Part shown: positions 11,101 through 27,101 of the stretch, one piece after another
Position numbering within the stretch: the stretch's first letter is position 1
Layout of the letters: each line of letters opens with the position of its first letter
DNA from: Metridium senile
Lineage: Eukaryota; Cnidaria; Anthozoa; Actiniaria; Metridiidae
Length of the DNA stretch: 64,000 bases
Assembly: GCA_949775045.1 (NCBI GenBank)
Contig: OX459108.1
Location: 12,292,711-12,356,710 of the forward strand
Direction of reading: 5' to 3'
Program-made: the position numbers and the translations under genes
The notes under the pieces: model-generated
Told to the model about the DNA's origin: nothing
Databases searched by the model: none
Seen by the model: only the letters and a program-made list of their open reading frames with translations

Positions 11101-13331
11101 ATAACTTACAGGAAATATAACTTGTGGTATTGTAATATCCTTTTTAGGAGCAACCAAGAATGGATGTGATATTGCAACACCCTCTTCCTCTTCCTCCTCC
11201 TCCTCTTTCTCCTCCTCTTCCATTTCATTATCATTTGTCATCTTGTTGTCAACTTCCTTGATTCCTCTAGCTTCACTCAGCTTCTTACAAAACTCTGTCA
11301 GCATAGCCAGAGACTTCTTGTTAGTAGGGTCAGTGACGGTTGGTGCTTTGCCTACTAAATCATTAGCTGTTGTTGTGTTTATTAATGTTTTGTCACCAGT
11401 ACTTGTTGTACTCAACTTCTTGTCACTGTTTGAATCGGCTGATTTTGATCGTGATCTTCTCTTGGATTTGTCTCTAGACTTGGATCTAGAGCGAGTTCTA
11501 CTTCTTCTCCTTCTAGATGAGTATGACCTAAAAATAATTGTTGATATAAAAGTACAGTAAGAACATTTGAAATTACTGCATTTTTTGTCTTTCTGCGAAC
11601 TCAATCATATCTATTGCATGTTAATTTTTGCTATATGTTAAGTAATAAATATTGTAATTATTATTCCAACAGCTATTTGTGAAAAACGTTTTTGGCTGCT
11701 GCTAATTACTCGGCACTTTTTATGTTTTGATTGATGGCAGCCTAAAGTGCATTTCACAAACCGTTGGAATGTCTGAGTTTGCAGAAAGCTGAAAACCACA
11801 GCAAGATTGTTAATTATTACTATGAATCGAATCATCGTTTTCACTATTATTAAAATCATTGTCATCAATGTTACCATCATCTTTATAATAACCATCATTA
11901 TCACCAATGATCATCAACATCATCTGTCAGCAATGACAGTCATCAACATGCATCATAGCTATCATCACCATAGATACCTTGATCTACTTCGTCTAGCCCG
12001 CGACCTTGACCTGCTTCTACGCTTGTTTCCCCTACTCATAGGTGACCTTGACCTTCCTTGAAACCTTCTCTGAGGTGACCTTGACCTTGATCTCTTGGAC
12101 GACCGTCTCCTAGGTGATGGAGACCGTGATCTTCTATTGCTGCCATATCTACTTGTTCCTCTCCTATTAAATGATGAGTCTCTTCTCTGTGGCGAGTTAC
12201 CACGGAAAGATCTTCCGGTTCTTTGTGCAGGACTCCTACTTCTTCTACGATCTCTGCTTCTACTCCTTCGATCTTTGCTTCTACTTCTGCCCCTCTTTCG
12301 ATCCTTACTACGACTTCTCTTTCGATCCTTACTTTGACTCCTCTTTCGATCTCTACTCTTGCTTTTCCTCCTATCCTTACTCCTACTTCGTTTGCGATCT
12401 TGGCTCCTGTTTCGACCCCTTCTCTTTGGAGACCTACTATGACTTCTAGATCTTGACTTCCCGACTGATTTCTTCTTCTCACATGAGGATGATCTTGAAT
12501 GAGATTTTCTACTATGTTTTCTTTTAGGGCTTTTGCTTCTTGACTTGGAACGACTTGTACTTTCTCGTCTGTGTGCTTTTGGAGACGCAGACCTTGATTT
12601 TGATCTTTTCTTAGATTTTTCTAAAGATTCTGGCTCATTTTTGTCAACTTTTTCATTCTCGTCATCTTTTACTGCTTCTGAACTTTCTTTTACACTGTCA
12701 GTGACAGACGTAGGATTAAGTTCTTTCTGATTTTCATTCATTTTAGAGATAATTATTGGCGAGAAAGTTTCACTTTGTAATTCCACATTCATTTTACTAT
12801 CTGAACCATCTTCAGCCTTGGGTGATTTGCTTTTTGAAAGCTTTCCGTCTATCTCTAGTAAGTCTTGTTCGGTATAAAATGGAGGAGATTCAGAACCTGC
12901 TTTTTGATTGGCTAAATCAGCTCCCGAGTTAAAATGGGGTGATTGTGAGGAGGGTTGTGATGCAGCCTTAACTTCATTATTCTCTGAATCTATCATAGGA
13001 CTACCAGGGAGCGATTTTGAAAGTTTAAAAGACGCAAGATCGTCATTTTCAAAGCAAGAGGAATCAATTTTGGAGTCGTCATCATCGTCTGACTTTGACC
13101 GTGAACGGCTTGAAGACCTAGACCTTGAGCGAGAAGAAGACTTTCTCTTGTGTTTACGCTTTTTGTGCTTGTGTTTGTGCTTTTTGGAGTGTTTGTTTTT
13201 ATGTTTTTTGGGATGTTTAGATCTTTTGGTATCATCGTCTTTTTCTTCATCTTCGACTTCGCTTTTTGTGTCTTCTTGTTTCGTCCTTTCCACTTCCAAA
13301 CTGTCTTCCATTGTCTTGTCTGAAGGTTCAG
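2106..13331 (-). CDS. SON: SON-like splicing cofactor (RS domain, G-patch, dsRNA-binding domain)
   Basis: Six coding exons on the minus strand: 13331-11978 (first ATG at 13311), 11527-11110, 9849-9658, 8476-8252, 7286-7040 and 2347-2106. From 13311 they sum to 2658 nt, an intact 885-aa frame. Order seen: acidic/serine-rich N terminus, a Lys/His-rich block, a long RS domain with [12 protein letters not shown] repeats, a second short RS block, a Glu-rich stretch, a conserved segment with [13 protein letters not shown], the PGQFTG segment, a G-patch ([17 protein letters not shown]), and a C-terminal dsRBD ending in a [18 protein letters not shown] helix. In vertebrates SON is a nuclear-speckle protein that supports splicing of weak introns; that role is transferred by homology. 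The protein is much shorter than vertebrate SON because the large repeat-rich N-terminal region is absent. The ORF opens just after a plausible acceptor (TTGTAG), so a 5' noncoding exon is likely. Introns carry tandem repeats and MITEs. Confidence 0.93.
2945..3926. repeat. Tandem array, 122-126 bp unit, eight copies
   Basis: AACCAATGCAAGACTCCAGG recurs near 2977, 3103, 3225, 3350, 3476, 3599, 3725 and 3852. Copies are nearly identical. Just before the first unit, CCCACTTTTGATATTTTGG is the inverted complement of the unit end (CCAAAACATCAAAAGTGGG). The array may therefore have grown inside a terminal-inverted-repeat element. It lies in the 4.7-kb last intron of SON and resumes after the insertion at 3929-4675. 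Confidence 0.9.
3929..4675. mobile_element. Palindromic MITE inserted at TA, carrying a SINE
   Basis: Inverted ends CAGCCAAACCTACAGAAGCG / complement, flanked by TA at 3927-3928 and 4676-4677. Removing the element rejoins the tandem-array unit (GTCAT-TA-ATTTGTGTATG), so the TA duplication is well supported. A second, SINE-free copy lies at about 8544-8966. The TA target suggests a Tc1/mariner-like or similar mobiliser; no transposase is present. Confidence 0.88.
3982..4296 (-). mobile_element. tRNA-derived SINE-like element with 9-bp target duplication
   Basis: Flanked by ATTTATTTT at 3973-3981 and 4297-4305. On the minus strand it begins GATGGTCTAGTGGTCAGGGG, which contains a box-A-like TGGTCTAGTGG and, further in, a box-B-like GATCGAATTTC. 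It ends in an (AAT)n-type tail. The uninserted site is preserved in the sister MITE at about 8544-8966, which confirms the boundaries. Confidence 0.85.
5186..5467. mobile_element. Palindromic element with a second MITE nested inside
   Basis: Outer ends are TTTGGATGATCACA and TGTGATCATCCAAGCGAATT. A related uninterrupted copy lies at about 55904-56031. The inner element occupies 5214-5364. Confidence 0.7.
5214..5364. mobile_element. Short foldback MITE nested in another element
   Basis: Near-perfect inverted arms TAGACCCTTTTAATAAGTCC / complement, with inner arms GTTGTGTTTTCCGCGCTTG. A TA duplication at the junctions fits. Confidence 0.8.
6143..6283. mobile_element. MITE with GGGGCCGGTTGCACAAAGGG ends
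   Basis: Terminal arms GGCCGGTTGCACAAAGGGTG and the complement of TTCGTACAACCGGTCC, with internal TTATCC/GGATAA motifs. The rest of 5468-7039 (SON intron) shows no gene. Confidence 0.65.
7430..8200. repeat. TGGA-rich compound minisatellite in a SON intron
   Basis: About seven units of roughly 75-115 bp, each with GGATGAGGGAAATAATGATT, a variable (TGGA)n tract, and AACGAAGAAATGGATAAGCG. Unit length varies mainly through the TGGA tract. Long antisense open frames here (Ile/His/Pro/Ser-rich) are low-complexity artefacts. Confidence 0.9.
8544..8966. mobile_element. Palindromic MITE, SINE-free sister of 3929-4675
   Basis: Same inverted ends (CAGCCAAACCTACAGAAGCG) and arms as the 3929-4675 copy, flanked by TA. 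It has an uninterrupted CGATTTATTCTTCCAAACTT where the other copy holds the SINE. Confidence 0.88.
8967..9500. repeat. About 60-bp minisatellite in a SON intron
   Basis: Seven or eight units contain GATGGGAAAAATACAGATTG, ATGATGATAATAGATGTGGC and GGTGATGATGATGATAATAG. Later units degrade into (GAT)n. Confidence 0.9.
9980..10832. mobile_element. 853-bp inverted-repeat element with 6-bp target duplication and telomere-like repeats
   Basis: Ends CAGGGATTCTGGCATTATGC / complement; TGTTAA at 9974-9979 and 10833-10838. Both ends carry several CCGCATAATT motifs. The interior holds a degenerate TTAGGG tract and two copies of TTTTCCAAGATGGCGG. No transposase ORF is visible. It sits inside a duplicated copy of the SON exon-3 splice-acceptor region. 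Confidence 0.82.
10284..10348 (+). repeat. Interstitial telomere-like TTAGGG repeats
   Basis: About ten degenerate TTAGGG units (GGTTAGGGTTAGGG, TTAGGATTAGGG) inside the 853-bp element. Confidence 0.85.
10833..11100. repeat. Partial duplicate of the SON exon-3 acceptor, then GAT-rich simple repeat
   Basis: TAAGTAAGACTTGGCCTG followed by AATATAATAATATTGATGAT mirrors 9833-9875, the SON exon-3 5' end and branch region. GAT/TGA simple repeat follows up to the exon at 11110. Confidence 0.65.
11575..11804. mobile_element. Palindromic MITE, family A, copy 2
   Basis: Arms TTTCTGCGAACTCA and TGTCTGAGTTTGCAGAAAG, with the inner ACGTTTTTGGCTGC arm. It lies in the first SON intron (11528-11977). Confidence 0.6.
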
Positions 13332-13819
13332 CTACAACCAAAAGCTCACATTTCGAAAGACACAGCAGTTTAATTAATAAAAGATATACTTTTTTTGCAA
13401 AAATTTCACTGTAATGACTTTGTCAGATGAAACGCATGTTGCTACTAAACGCGCATGCTGTATCTATATGTATTTTTATTCCGCTGACCAGTAAAAAAAA
13501 GCCCGGGAAAAACTGGGGAAGAGATTGCTTATTTTGTTGTTTGTCTGTCTTGTTTTCTCTAGAAAATTTCAATTGCTAAAAAAGTATTAAATACTTCTAA
13601 GTTATCATCTTGCAATAAAGAATAAAACATATAATCTAAAGTTATATTTTTTATCATCAAAATACACTAAATGGGTTTCCTGTGCTTTATTTTTTTGAAA
13701 GTTCCCGCTGACACAAAAAGTCGCGGGCAGTTCTTTCATAAAATTTTTCCAAATCTACGACTACGCGCCGTGTTGTTCACTTCAAAAATCAACCAAAAAT
13801 ATAATATTCCTAATCAAAA
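13312..13819. promoter_or_regulatory. SON-JAGN1 divergent intergenic region
   Basis: The two start codons face away from each other across about 508 bp, so a shared bidirectional promoter is inferred. SON probably also has a noncoding first exon here. No specific factor site is assigned. Confidence 0.45.
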
Positions 13820-15243
13820 ATGTCCTCCAGAGGTGGTCCCAGGGCAGAGGGGACAGATGGATCGGACTTCTCTCACCGTGAACGCGTGGCAGCGCACTAC
13901 AAAGAGAGCGTGCGACAAAAGATCAAAGTAAAAGTTTGTATTTGGTTTCACTTGTTTATCCTCGTTTGTGTGGTCACATGGATTGGACTGTGGTTTTCAA
14001 GGCGAGTCTTTAACATTATATTAGGTCATAGTTTGTAATGTTAATGATATTTAAGTGTGAAATTAAGCAAGGTTAATTGTAATAGCCGTATAAGGTCGAT
14101 AAATAATTTATGGTTTATGATGTTGATAGCCAGTAAGGGTCATTATTATACATTTTACTAACTACATTGAATCTGATTGGCTGAGAGCACACGGCTAAAT
14201 CTGAATAGCATGTGAACTTGACAGTGATAATTGCATTGTCTGTAGTTATCACTGTCAAGTTCCCAGGCTCTCTCCGTTCTCAGGGAGTTGATGTGAATTT
14301 GCTTGTTATTGTCTCTTTTACCTGATTATAATTGTACTTTTACTTTAAAAAAATGTATATTAAAACAATTATTGAATTCAGTTTTCGCATGATATCGTAA
14401 ATTATCAAGACCTCGAGTCAGTATTATCTGCCACAGCCAGGAGGCTTCGGCAGATAACACAGACCTCGGTCTTGATAATTTACGATATCATACTCAACCT
14501 CATCCAATAATTGCTTAATATTTACAGGAGGTTGGTGCATATTGGGGGGAGCAGCATTCTCTTTTACTCCATGAAGGACAAGGGTTAGGGGTCACACGAA
14601 ATTGTGCCAATAAAAAAAAAGCATCGTCTCCCCCCCCCCCCTGTAAAATTGACTGGCACCTATAGATATACCAATAATTCCTTTCTTTCTTACAATGCTT
14701 TTTAACTTAGTAAAATGCTGCCTGTCTACAATTACATTATTCTCTCTCTCACCTAGTTTAGTCACACTAAATATAACTCTAGTCAATGGGATCCCTGTGG
14801 TTAAAAATTAAATGTAATATTCTGTGAATGCAAATGTCCCAGCAATTTTGAACAGATTAAATATACATACTCACAAATGTTTTTTTTTTTTCAGGACTGT
14901 CGATATTGTTCCAGATCCTTTTATTATGGCATGGTGTGTCAGTGTCATCCCTGCGATGATTGGTCTACAGGCATTACCAAAGAACAGATCGACCCTCCTT
15001 TACCTGTTTGTTGTTGGTATCATTATTACTGGTGTTGGTCCTTTAATCTATGGCTCTAGCTTCATCGTCATGGAGGTTGTCTCAAATATGTCAGAAGGGA
15101 TTGTGCCAGCTACAAAGAACTGGCGTGTTATGCCCATTAAGATGGCTGTTGTTGCGTTTGTCATCCAACTTCATGCTATAACTGTGTATTATTCATCCAA
15201 GCTTATAAATGCATGGGGTTCTAAAGGGGGGAAAGCCTCATAG
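13820..15243 (+). CDS. JAGN1: Jagunal homologue (ER membrane protein)
   Basis: Two exons, 13820-14001 and 14895-15243, give 176 aa, close to the usual Jagunal length. The N terminus [20 protein letters not shown] with HRERVAAHY is the hallmark Jagunal start. Four hydrophobic segments follow: [53 protein letters not shown] and [17 protein letters not shown]. Jagunal proteins are ER transmembrane proteins needed for ER organisation and secretory traffic (known from fly oocytes and human neutrophils). The exon-1 donor must be AAG|GCGAGT, a GC donor; it joins frame exactly to TTTCAG|GACTGTCG. The gene is head-to-head with SON. Confidence 0.93.
14389..14489. repeat. Short imperfect palindrome
   Basis: Arms GATATCGTAAATTATCAAGA / complement enclose a TTATCTGCC hairpin. 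It lies in the JAGN1 intron. A second inverted pair (AACTTGACAGTGATAA) is at about 14213-14262. Confidence 0.6.
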
Positions 15244-15767
15244 GTGCATAGATAAGGGTAGCGAATGGTGCCTTAAAAATATATGGGTCTAGGCAACTTT
15301 CAACCAGATCTTGGAAAGCTATGCTACGTGTCTCAAAATCTCGCTTTGCATGTCCCCCCCCCTAAATTTTTCTTCCTCTATTTTTCTTCTCTTTATATTT
15401 TAGGTATTTTAAAACAGGGCTCTCGAGGTCTCTTGGATTTTAGCCTGCAGAACATGCTTTCTTGTGGAGTTTTGGGGAAATTGAGATTTGGGACTCATAC
15501 ATTATCTGGATACCTGAGAAATTATGGCAGGTGAACGTCCCCAAAACCTGATTTTCCCCAAAAACTCAACAAGAACGTCTTTGGTATTTTACCATTCGCC
15601 ACCCTTATACATAATAGGATTTTTTTTTAATAGAACACAATTAAGACATTATTATTGTCATCAAAATGAGATATATTTAATGTCCGAACAATTTATTTTA
15701 TTCTTACCAATACCAAACAGGATTTATCATCATCAGTATATATTTTAATGTCTGGACATACCATAGA

Positions 15768-15917
15768 ATGAATCAAAATATGGCGTCCAATTTAAAAAAA
15801 TATTGTTCTTGACTGGCTAGCCTTGTGTACACGTTGAAACACAATGGAGTTTTTACATGTATGCGAGGCTAGCCAGTCAAGAATGATAGTTATTAAAATT
15901 GGACATATTTCAATTCA
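15768..15917. mobile_element. Palindromic MITE, family B, copy 1
   Basis: Arms ATATGGCGTCCAATTT and TTCTTGACTGGCTAGCC with complements near GGCTAGCCAGTCAAGAA. A better preserved copy is at 34101-34252, a decayed one near 53268-53385. Confidence 0.75.
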
Positions 15918-16299
15918 GTGTATGTTGTTACACTGTATGTTGTTTTGATGTCAAACAAGTGCTATCGACAGCATCATTTATGCCGACACTGACATATTCC
16001 ATTGTTAAGAAGATAACATAGTATTGTCATCATCATCATTACTACTGATATCATCAGTATCATTATCGCATTCATTATCATTATCTATCATCGCAGTTGC
16101 TGCATTATGTGCTTCTCTGACATGGGCCTTTATCACACAACGGCCATGTTTATTCCCATGAGAGAGAAAACCTTTGTTTGGAACGTTCTGAAACGCATGA
16201 AAGTGAGGTCCAGGGGACCCAAGGGATTCAAAACCTATTGTTTCAACCAATATGGCGGCCCGTGATAAAAGCGAATGGTGATGATGTGAAGAGTAGATT

Positions 16300-17520
16300 T
16301 ATAAACACTGTCATCATCATTACCATCATTATCATATTTGTTCATCATCGTCATCGTCAACATGATGACTTCACTAAGATATTCATTGATGGTAATGATG
16401 ATGACCCTGATGATAAATCTACTCTTCTCATTATCATGTACTGAATGACTAGAAGAGTGAATTCATAATCACTGTCATCATTACCACTATCAGATAAGTA
16501 TCATCATGATCATAACTGTCAACACCATCATTTCCATTATCATCATCATCATATTCGTCATCATCATCATTCACTAAGATATTCAATGATGATAATGGTA
16601 ATCACCATGTTGATAATCATCATTATAATAATTTATTGTCAACACCATCATTACCATTATCATCATCATATTCGTCATCATCATCATTCACTAAGATATT
16701 CAATGATAATGGCAATGATCACCATGATGATAAGTCTACTCAGATTCTTGTCACCATGCACTAATAAACAACAACAAGGGATTTATAACCACTGTCATCA
16801 TCACCATTGTCATTATCATCACTGTAATTACCATTATCATCATCATATTTGTCATCATCATCATTCACTAATGATGACCATGTTGATAAGTCTACTCTTC
16901 TTGTCACCATGCACTAATAAATGACGACAAGGGATTTATAACCACTGTCATCATCACCATTGTCATTATCATCACTGTAATTACCATTATCATCATCATA
17001 TTTGTCATCATCATCATTCACTAAGATATTCAATGATGATAATGGCAATGATCACCATGATGATAAGTCTACTCAGATTCTTGTCACCATGCACTAATAA
17101 ACAACAACAAGGGATTTATAACCACTGTCATCATCACCATTGTCATTATCATCACTGTAATTACCATTATCATCATCATATTTGTCATCATCATCATTCA
17201 CTAAGATATTCAATGATGATAATGGTAATGATGACCATGTTGATAAGTCTACTCTTCTTGTCACCATGCACTAATAAATGACGACAAGGGATTTATAACC
17301 ACTGTCATCATCACCATTGTCATTATCATCACTGTAATTACCATTATCATCATCATATTTGTCATCATCATCATTCACTAAGATATTCAATGATGATAAT
17401 GCTAATGATGACCATGATGATAAGTCTACTCTTCTTGTCACCATGCACTAATAAATGACGACAAGGGATTTATAACCATTTTCATTACCATTGTCAATTA
17501 CCATTAACGTCATCATCAAC
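16300..17520. repeat. CAT/TCA-rich tandem array, about 180-bp unit
   Basis: Units share CTAAGATATTCAATGATGAT, GATAAGTCTACTC, TTGTCACCATGCACTAATAA and GGGATTTATAACCACTGTCA. Five to six copies; the right-hand ones are nearly identical. Open frames here are His-rich low complexity. No gene is seen in 15244-19365. Confidence 0.88.
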
Positions 17521-17551
17521 ATCATTCTCCATTAGCTAAGATATTCAATGA

Positions 17552-17722
17552 TAGGTAATATAATTTGTAACACTGTAAAAAATGTTGACTTAACTTTACT
17601 GATGTTTCACGCTTTAGCCCTTCGTCGGAGTACTCCGATGAAGGGCTAAAGCTCGAAACTTCAGTAAAGTTAAGTCAACACTTTTTATGTGTTACAAATT
17701 TTATTATAATTATTACCTATCG
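17552..17722. mobile_element. Palindromic Penelope-like repeat with two inverted hammerhead-like cores
   Basis: Arms GGTAATATAATTTGTAACAC / complement and TGTTGACTTAACTTTACT. The centre has two head-to-head copies of the motif CCGAYGA-AGGGCTAAAGC-GAAAC, one per strand, around the palindrome GAGTACTC (17628-17635). See the hammerhead finding. Confidence 0.75.
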
Positions 17723-18769
17723 TTTATCTCAAACACTGACGCAGCCTATACTAGTTTACTGACTAGTTTCTATTTATATCTAAGATATTCAATGTGTCAT
17801 CAAAACTAGGAACAAAATGTATTTTAATTTCTTGTTCACCAAGTTTCTACTAATATTATAACTAGTTGATTACCTCTGGACAAAAGTAATGTCTTTGTTG
17901 TTCAAGAAGTCCAAGAAAAAGTTTATTTTACATATTTAATTTTTAATCTTGTTACAATGTAAACTGCAACACAAAAAACCTTCCTATTGGAAATGGGCTA
18001 TGAATATAGCCAATAACTGGAAATGTTAACAATACTAATAATGTCAATTCTTAATACAGTGATGTCACTAAACCAGTAAAACGGATATTGGCTCGTCCAT
18101 ACATATGCAGATATTTTTAAAAATATCCGCGTCCACATGTAGCGTTTTCGAATCGTATTTGCCTGTCCACACTTATACACAAAAACGATTCAAAAACGCT
18201 AGCTTCCATACAGTTCATTAGGGACATGCATGACTGGATTGCAGATCTGACATCATTACATGTATACAGTAAACATCAGATTTCAAAAATCTCCAGTCTG
18301 GAAATCATATTTGAAAACCTTGGTTTCCGGTGATGAAATCAGTGTGGATGGAAGGCATAAATGGAGAAAAAAACTCTGTTTTCAAAAATACCCAGATACG
18401 TGTGGAAAGGGCCTTACTAATCCAAATCTTAGTAGATTCCATTGTTCTCTTGTGTGTCTATTTGACTATATACTTAGCCTATTACATTTTCTTTGGCTGG
18501 TTAAGTGGTTTTACTTTAAAATAATTCAATATTTATGTTAAATTTTATGAAAAACATTTTGAATGATTTTCCTTAAATAGGTATATAATATAATATTAAA
18601 AAAAAAAAACTAAATTAAAATATAAACTACAATTTTATAATAACTTAAAGCTATATAATATTATTCATACTTCCTTACATAGGTATAATGCATGCAACAC
18701 CTTTTAAATGAAGTCTTTCTACGACTGCCTGTAAGAAATATGTACCTTTTGGTACCTTTATTTATACCA

Positions 18770-19122
18770 TAGTTTATAGAGGGGAATGGTTATGAAGCCT
18801 TTTGTTGTATGTTTTTGTACACTTTTTTTCAAGCGTGACCCTGCACAACCTTTTGTTTCGCAATTGTTTTAGCCATATTGGATACGTCTACGTGAACAGA
18901 TCGAAAATCATTATTTTGGCTGTTGCTTCAAAATACTCAAAGATTTAGAACAAATATGACAATATTTCTTACAATAATTTCATAGAAAAAGTTTGTTGAC
19001 TCATTTTGCAATTTTGATTGGCCATAAAGAAAAAGTTATGCATGGTCGGTTCAACTTCGAAATGCAAACAAAAAAGTACAACAAAAGGTTTCATAACCAG
19101 TCCCCTCTATAAACTATGTTTA
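18770..19122. mobile_element. Foldback element
   Basis: Ends CATAGTTTATAGAGGGGAAT at left and the complement of CCCCTCTATAAACTATG at right, with TATGAAGCCTTTTGTTGTA as inner arm. No coding capacity. Confidence 0.75.
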
Positions 19123-19365
19123 TACATTCATCCAGTGGTCTGTGTCTTTCCATGCTATTACAGCAAAGAGCCCAAAAGTGTGACCACTGCTAATGTATTC
19201 ACATACTTTCATCTATGCTGTTATCCAATCAGCATTACAGGATTGTCTTATCTTATCTCTGATCTAAACGCTAATTGGAGGATGGCGCTATAAAATTATG
19301 CAAATACATTATCAGTGGTCACAGTCTTGAGCATCTTGCTGTAAATGCTGTTATCAGAGGCCATA

Positions 19366-24649
<5,284 letters not shown>

Positions 24650-25370
24650 AATTTGTCGTTTATTTCTTCTTCGCTTCGACTCAAGGTAAACACGGATTGT
24701 CAACAATTGTCAAACGATTTTCGCTTTTATACTTTAATAATGTCTTAATAAGTACCCCTTAAAGTTAAGTGATGTAGTTCTAATCGAGGAAACTTTGGAA
24801 ATGCTGAAAAAACGATGAAGTTTGTACTGAAAAGCATTCAAAATGTCGGACGTTTGGTCGGTACGGAAAAGGAGCCGAAAAATACACAGGCGTTGCTTGA
24901 TTGGAGACTGGAACGAGTCATAAATGAATGGCCAAATGAATGAATGAATAAAAAATTATGGATTAATAAACTAGTTTATTAAGGAGCTATAACTTGACAT
25001 AAAGTTAAAAGGTTTTGTATGTATATATTTAAGGCTGGTTCAGATAAATTATTGCCCAGTCAAGAACAATAAGGGACTGGTCAAAAATTAGAGGAGGGAG
25101 AGGGCTGATGCAAATGGGGGGAGTGTCATTATTTTTCATGTAGGCTAAAAGGGAGCCCCCCCCCCCCCCCCCCCTCTAAATTTTGACCAGTTCCTAATAG
25201 GCAATGTACACAGGCACCATTTTTGGAACAAAGCATGATGGGAAAGTGGGTCCTTGCACTCAAAACTGCAACAAATGAATTAAATATAAAAAAATTAATA
25301 AAATAGTGCAAAAGCTAAGTTTCCATTCAAGCTTTGTTCCAGGAAATGGCACTACGACATATCAATGAAA

Positions 25371-25665
25371 TTCACATCCTCGGGAACCCAGGGGTAATCT
25401 TCTGTCTCTCGTTTCTCGCTTCCAGAATAAATACCCCTGGGAACGTAGTCTTGTTCCGAAAGTCAAAATTCAGCTCTTTCCTGATTGGTTGACCTTATTA
25501 GGTCGACCAATGAAAATGAAGATGACCATTCAAAGAAAGTTGTTGAATAAGTTTGAATTTTAACTTCCGGAACAAGCTCCAACAGACTACTTTCCCAGGG
25601 GTATTTATTCTGGAAGCGAGAAACGAGCGACAGAAGATTACCCCTGGGTTCCCGAGGATGTAAAA
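25371..25665. mobile_element. Foldback element, long arms
   Basis: Arms ACATCCTCGGGAACCCAGGG / complement and CCAGAATAAATACCCCTGGG / complement; about 80 bp per arm. 24650-27101 otherwise holds only repeats and AT-rich sequence. Confidence 0.88.
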
Positions 25666-26075
25666 TTCATGAAAATTAATCAGTTTATACCAAGATACAG
25701 GAAGTCATTACCAAATCTTGCAAGTCAGTGGATAATGTTTAATTATTTGACACACTCACACTCCTTACCCCTACATTAAATATTTTAACATACAACTCTG
25801 CTCACATCATGATTTTTGTGGAGGGAAAACCCGGATAGTTTGATTGACGTCCACCAACTTCACATTTTATAGCGGTGCTTTTTATGAGTGCGGTGCAGGT
25901 GTGACTGAGAACTGCTGTAATGTTAAATTACAATTAATGAACAGTAGTTACTTGCATTGTCCCCTATGTTTTTTATTTACCTATTGAAACAAGTTTTTAA
26001 CACTTTTAAAATCTACTACAATCCATACTAAGTTAAATAATTATTTTATATTATATATGTTACACACGCTAAACC

Positions 26076-26221
26076 TAGAGTACAAACACTAAAAGTGTGC
26101 AACATAAATAACACTAAATACTGCTAAACTATGCAAATTCTTTCGTTCTCTATTGTTTAATCAACACTATTTAGTGGTAAATAGTACAAAGTATTGCACA
26201 CTTTTAGTGTTTGTACTCTAG
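26076..26221. mobile_element. Foldback MITE, family C, copy 1
   Basis: Arms CTAGAGTACAAACACTAAAA / complement; interior TTCTCTATTGTTTAATCAAC matches the copy at 59149-59294. Confidence 0.82.
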
Positions 26222-26365
26222 CTGCAAATAAGCTAAAAACTATATTACATTTGAATAAATATTAATAACTTATTAATACCATCTGCATAATTTCAAATCC
26301 CAGCAGGATAAAATCTTCATTGGAAATTAGTAAATTTGCTACTAAGAACTCTGCCCACTTGTGTT

Positions 26366-26517
26366 AATCCTGGTTCACACTAGCGACATAAGCATAAGCA
26401 ACATATGCAGACTCAATGAAGCATTTCTCAGATTGGTTTGACAAAAGACAAGTGCAGCTAATAAGCAAAACTAGTTTAAACCAGGCTTTGCTGTTAGGTA
26501 ACTTTGTCGCTTTTCCA
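26366..26517. mobile_element. MITE, family F, copy 1
   Basis: GGTTCACACTAGCGACATAA and GACAAGTGCAGCTAATAAGC are shared with 41709-41877, which retains both ends. The right end here is decayed. Confidence 0.65.
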
Positions 26518-26849
26518 GTAGTCACTGTACTGACTAACCCAAAATCAAGAGCCTAGCAGAATCGTAATTTTCCAAACCTTGGTAAAATAATGAATAAAAT
26601 AAATAAAATTGTAGTGCATGCCTTATATCACACATGCCATTTCTACAACCTCAGCAATATTCAGCAATATATTAAGATTCATGCTTCTTTTTGCAATGCT
26701 TTCTCTTACATCTATCCTTAGTAGACATGCATAAAAGCTTGTAAACACATGATGTTTTGACTACAGCCTTGGCATGATCATCAGAAAATCATCCTTAACA
26801 AAGTAATCTGATGTAGATTGTCACAACTGTAGTTGAAATGTCATGATTT

Positions 26850-27056
26850 TACATACACCTGATTGCAAGAACATTGTCCTGACTTTTGTAATTTAGTGGG
26901 AAAGGAATTGATTGAAAGACAAAAGAAGATCACTCAAGCTCAAGGGAGAACAAAGGAAAGAGTTCAGCTTGAGTGATTTTCTTTTCTCTTTTAATTAATT
27001 CCTTTCCCACTAAATTACCAAAGTCAGGACAACGTTCTAGAAATCAGGTGTATATG
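26850..27056. mobile_element. Foldback MITE
   Basis: Arms TACACCTGATTGCAAGAACA and CCTGACTTTTGTAATTTAGT with complements. A decayed relative is at about 57950-58045 in the AMD1 locus. Confidence 0.78.
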
Positions 27057-27101
27057 AAATAACCATAAATTCATCCTTTTTTACATCTATCTTCTTTTTT
27101 T

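Noticed and set aside
12036..13414. Several 80-168-aa frames overlapping SON exon 1 on both strands
   Set aside because: Shadow frames of the RS-rich coding sequence; the SON frame explains the conservation.
16005..16250. 81-aa minus frame with MVETIGFESLGSPGPHF
   Set aside because: Ends in Asp/Asn low complexity, no splice context and no recognised family; overlaps repeat-derived sequence.
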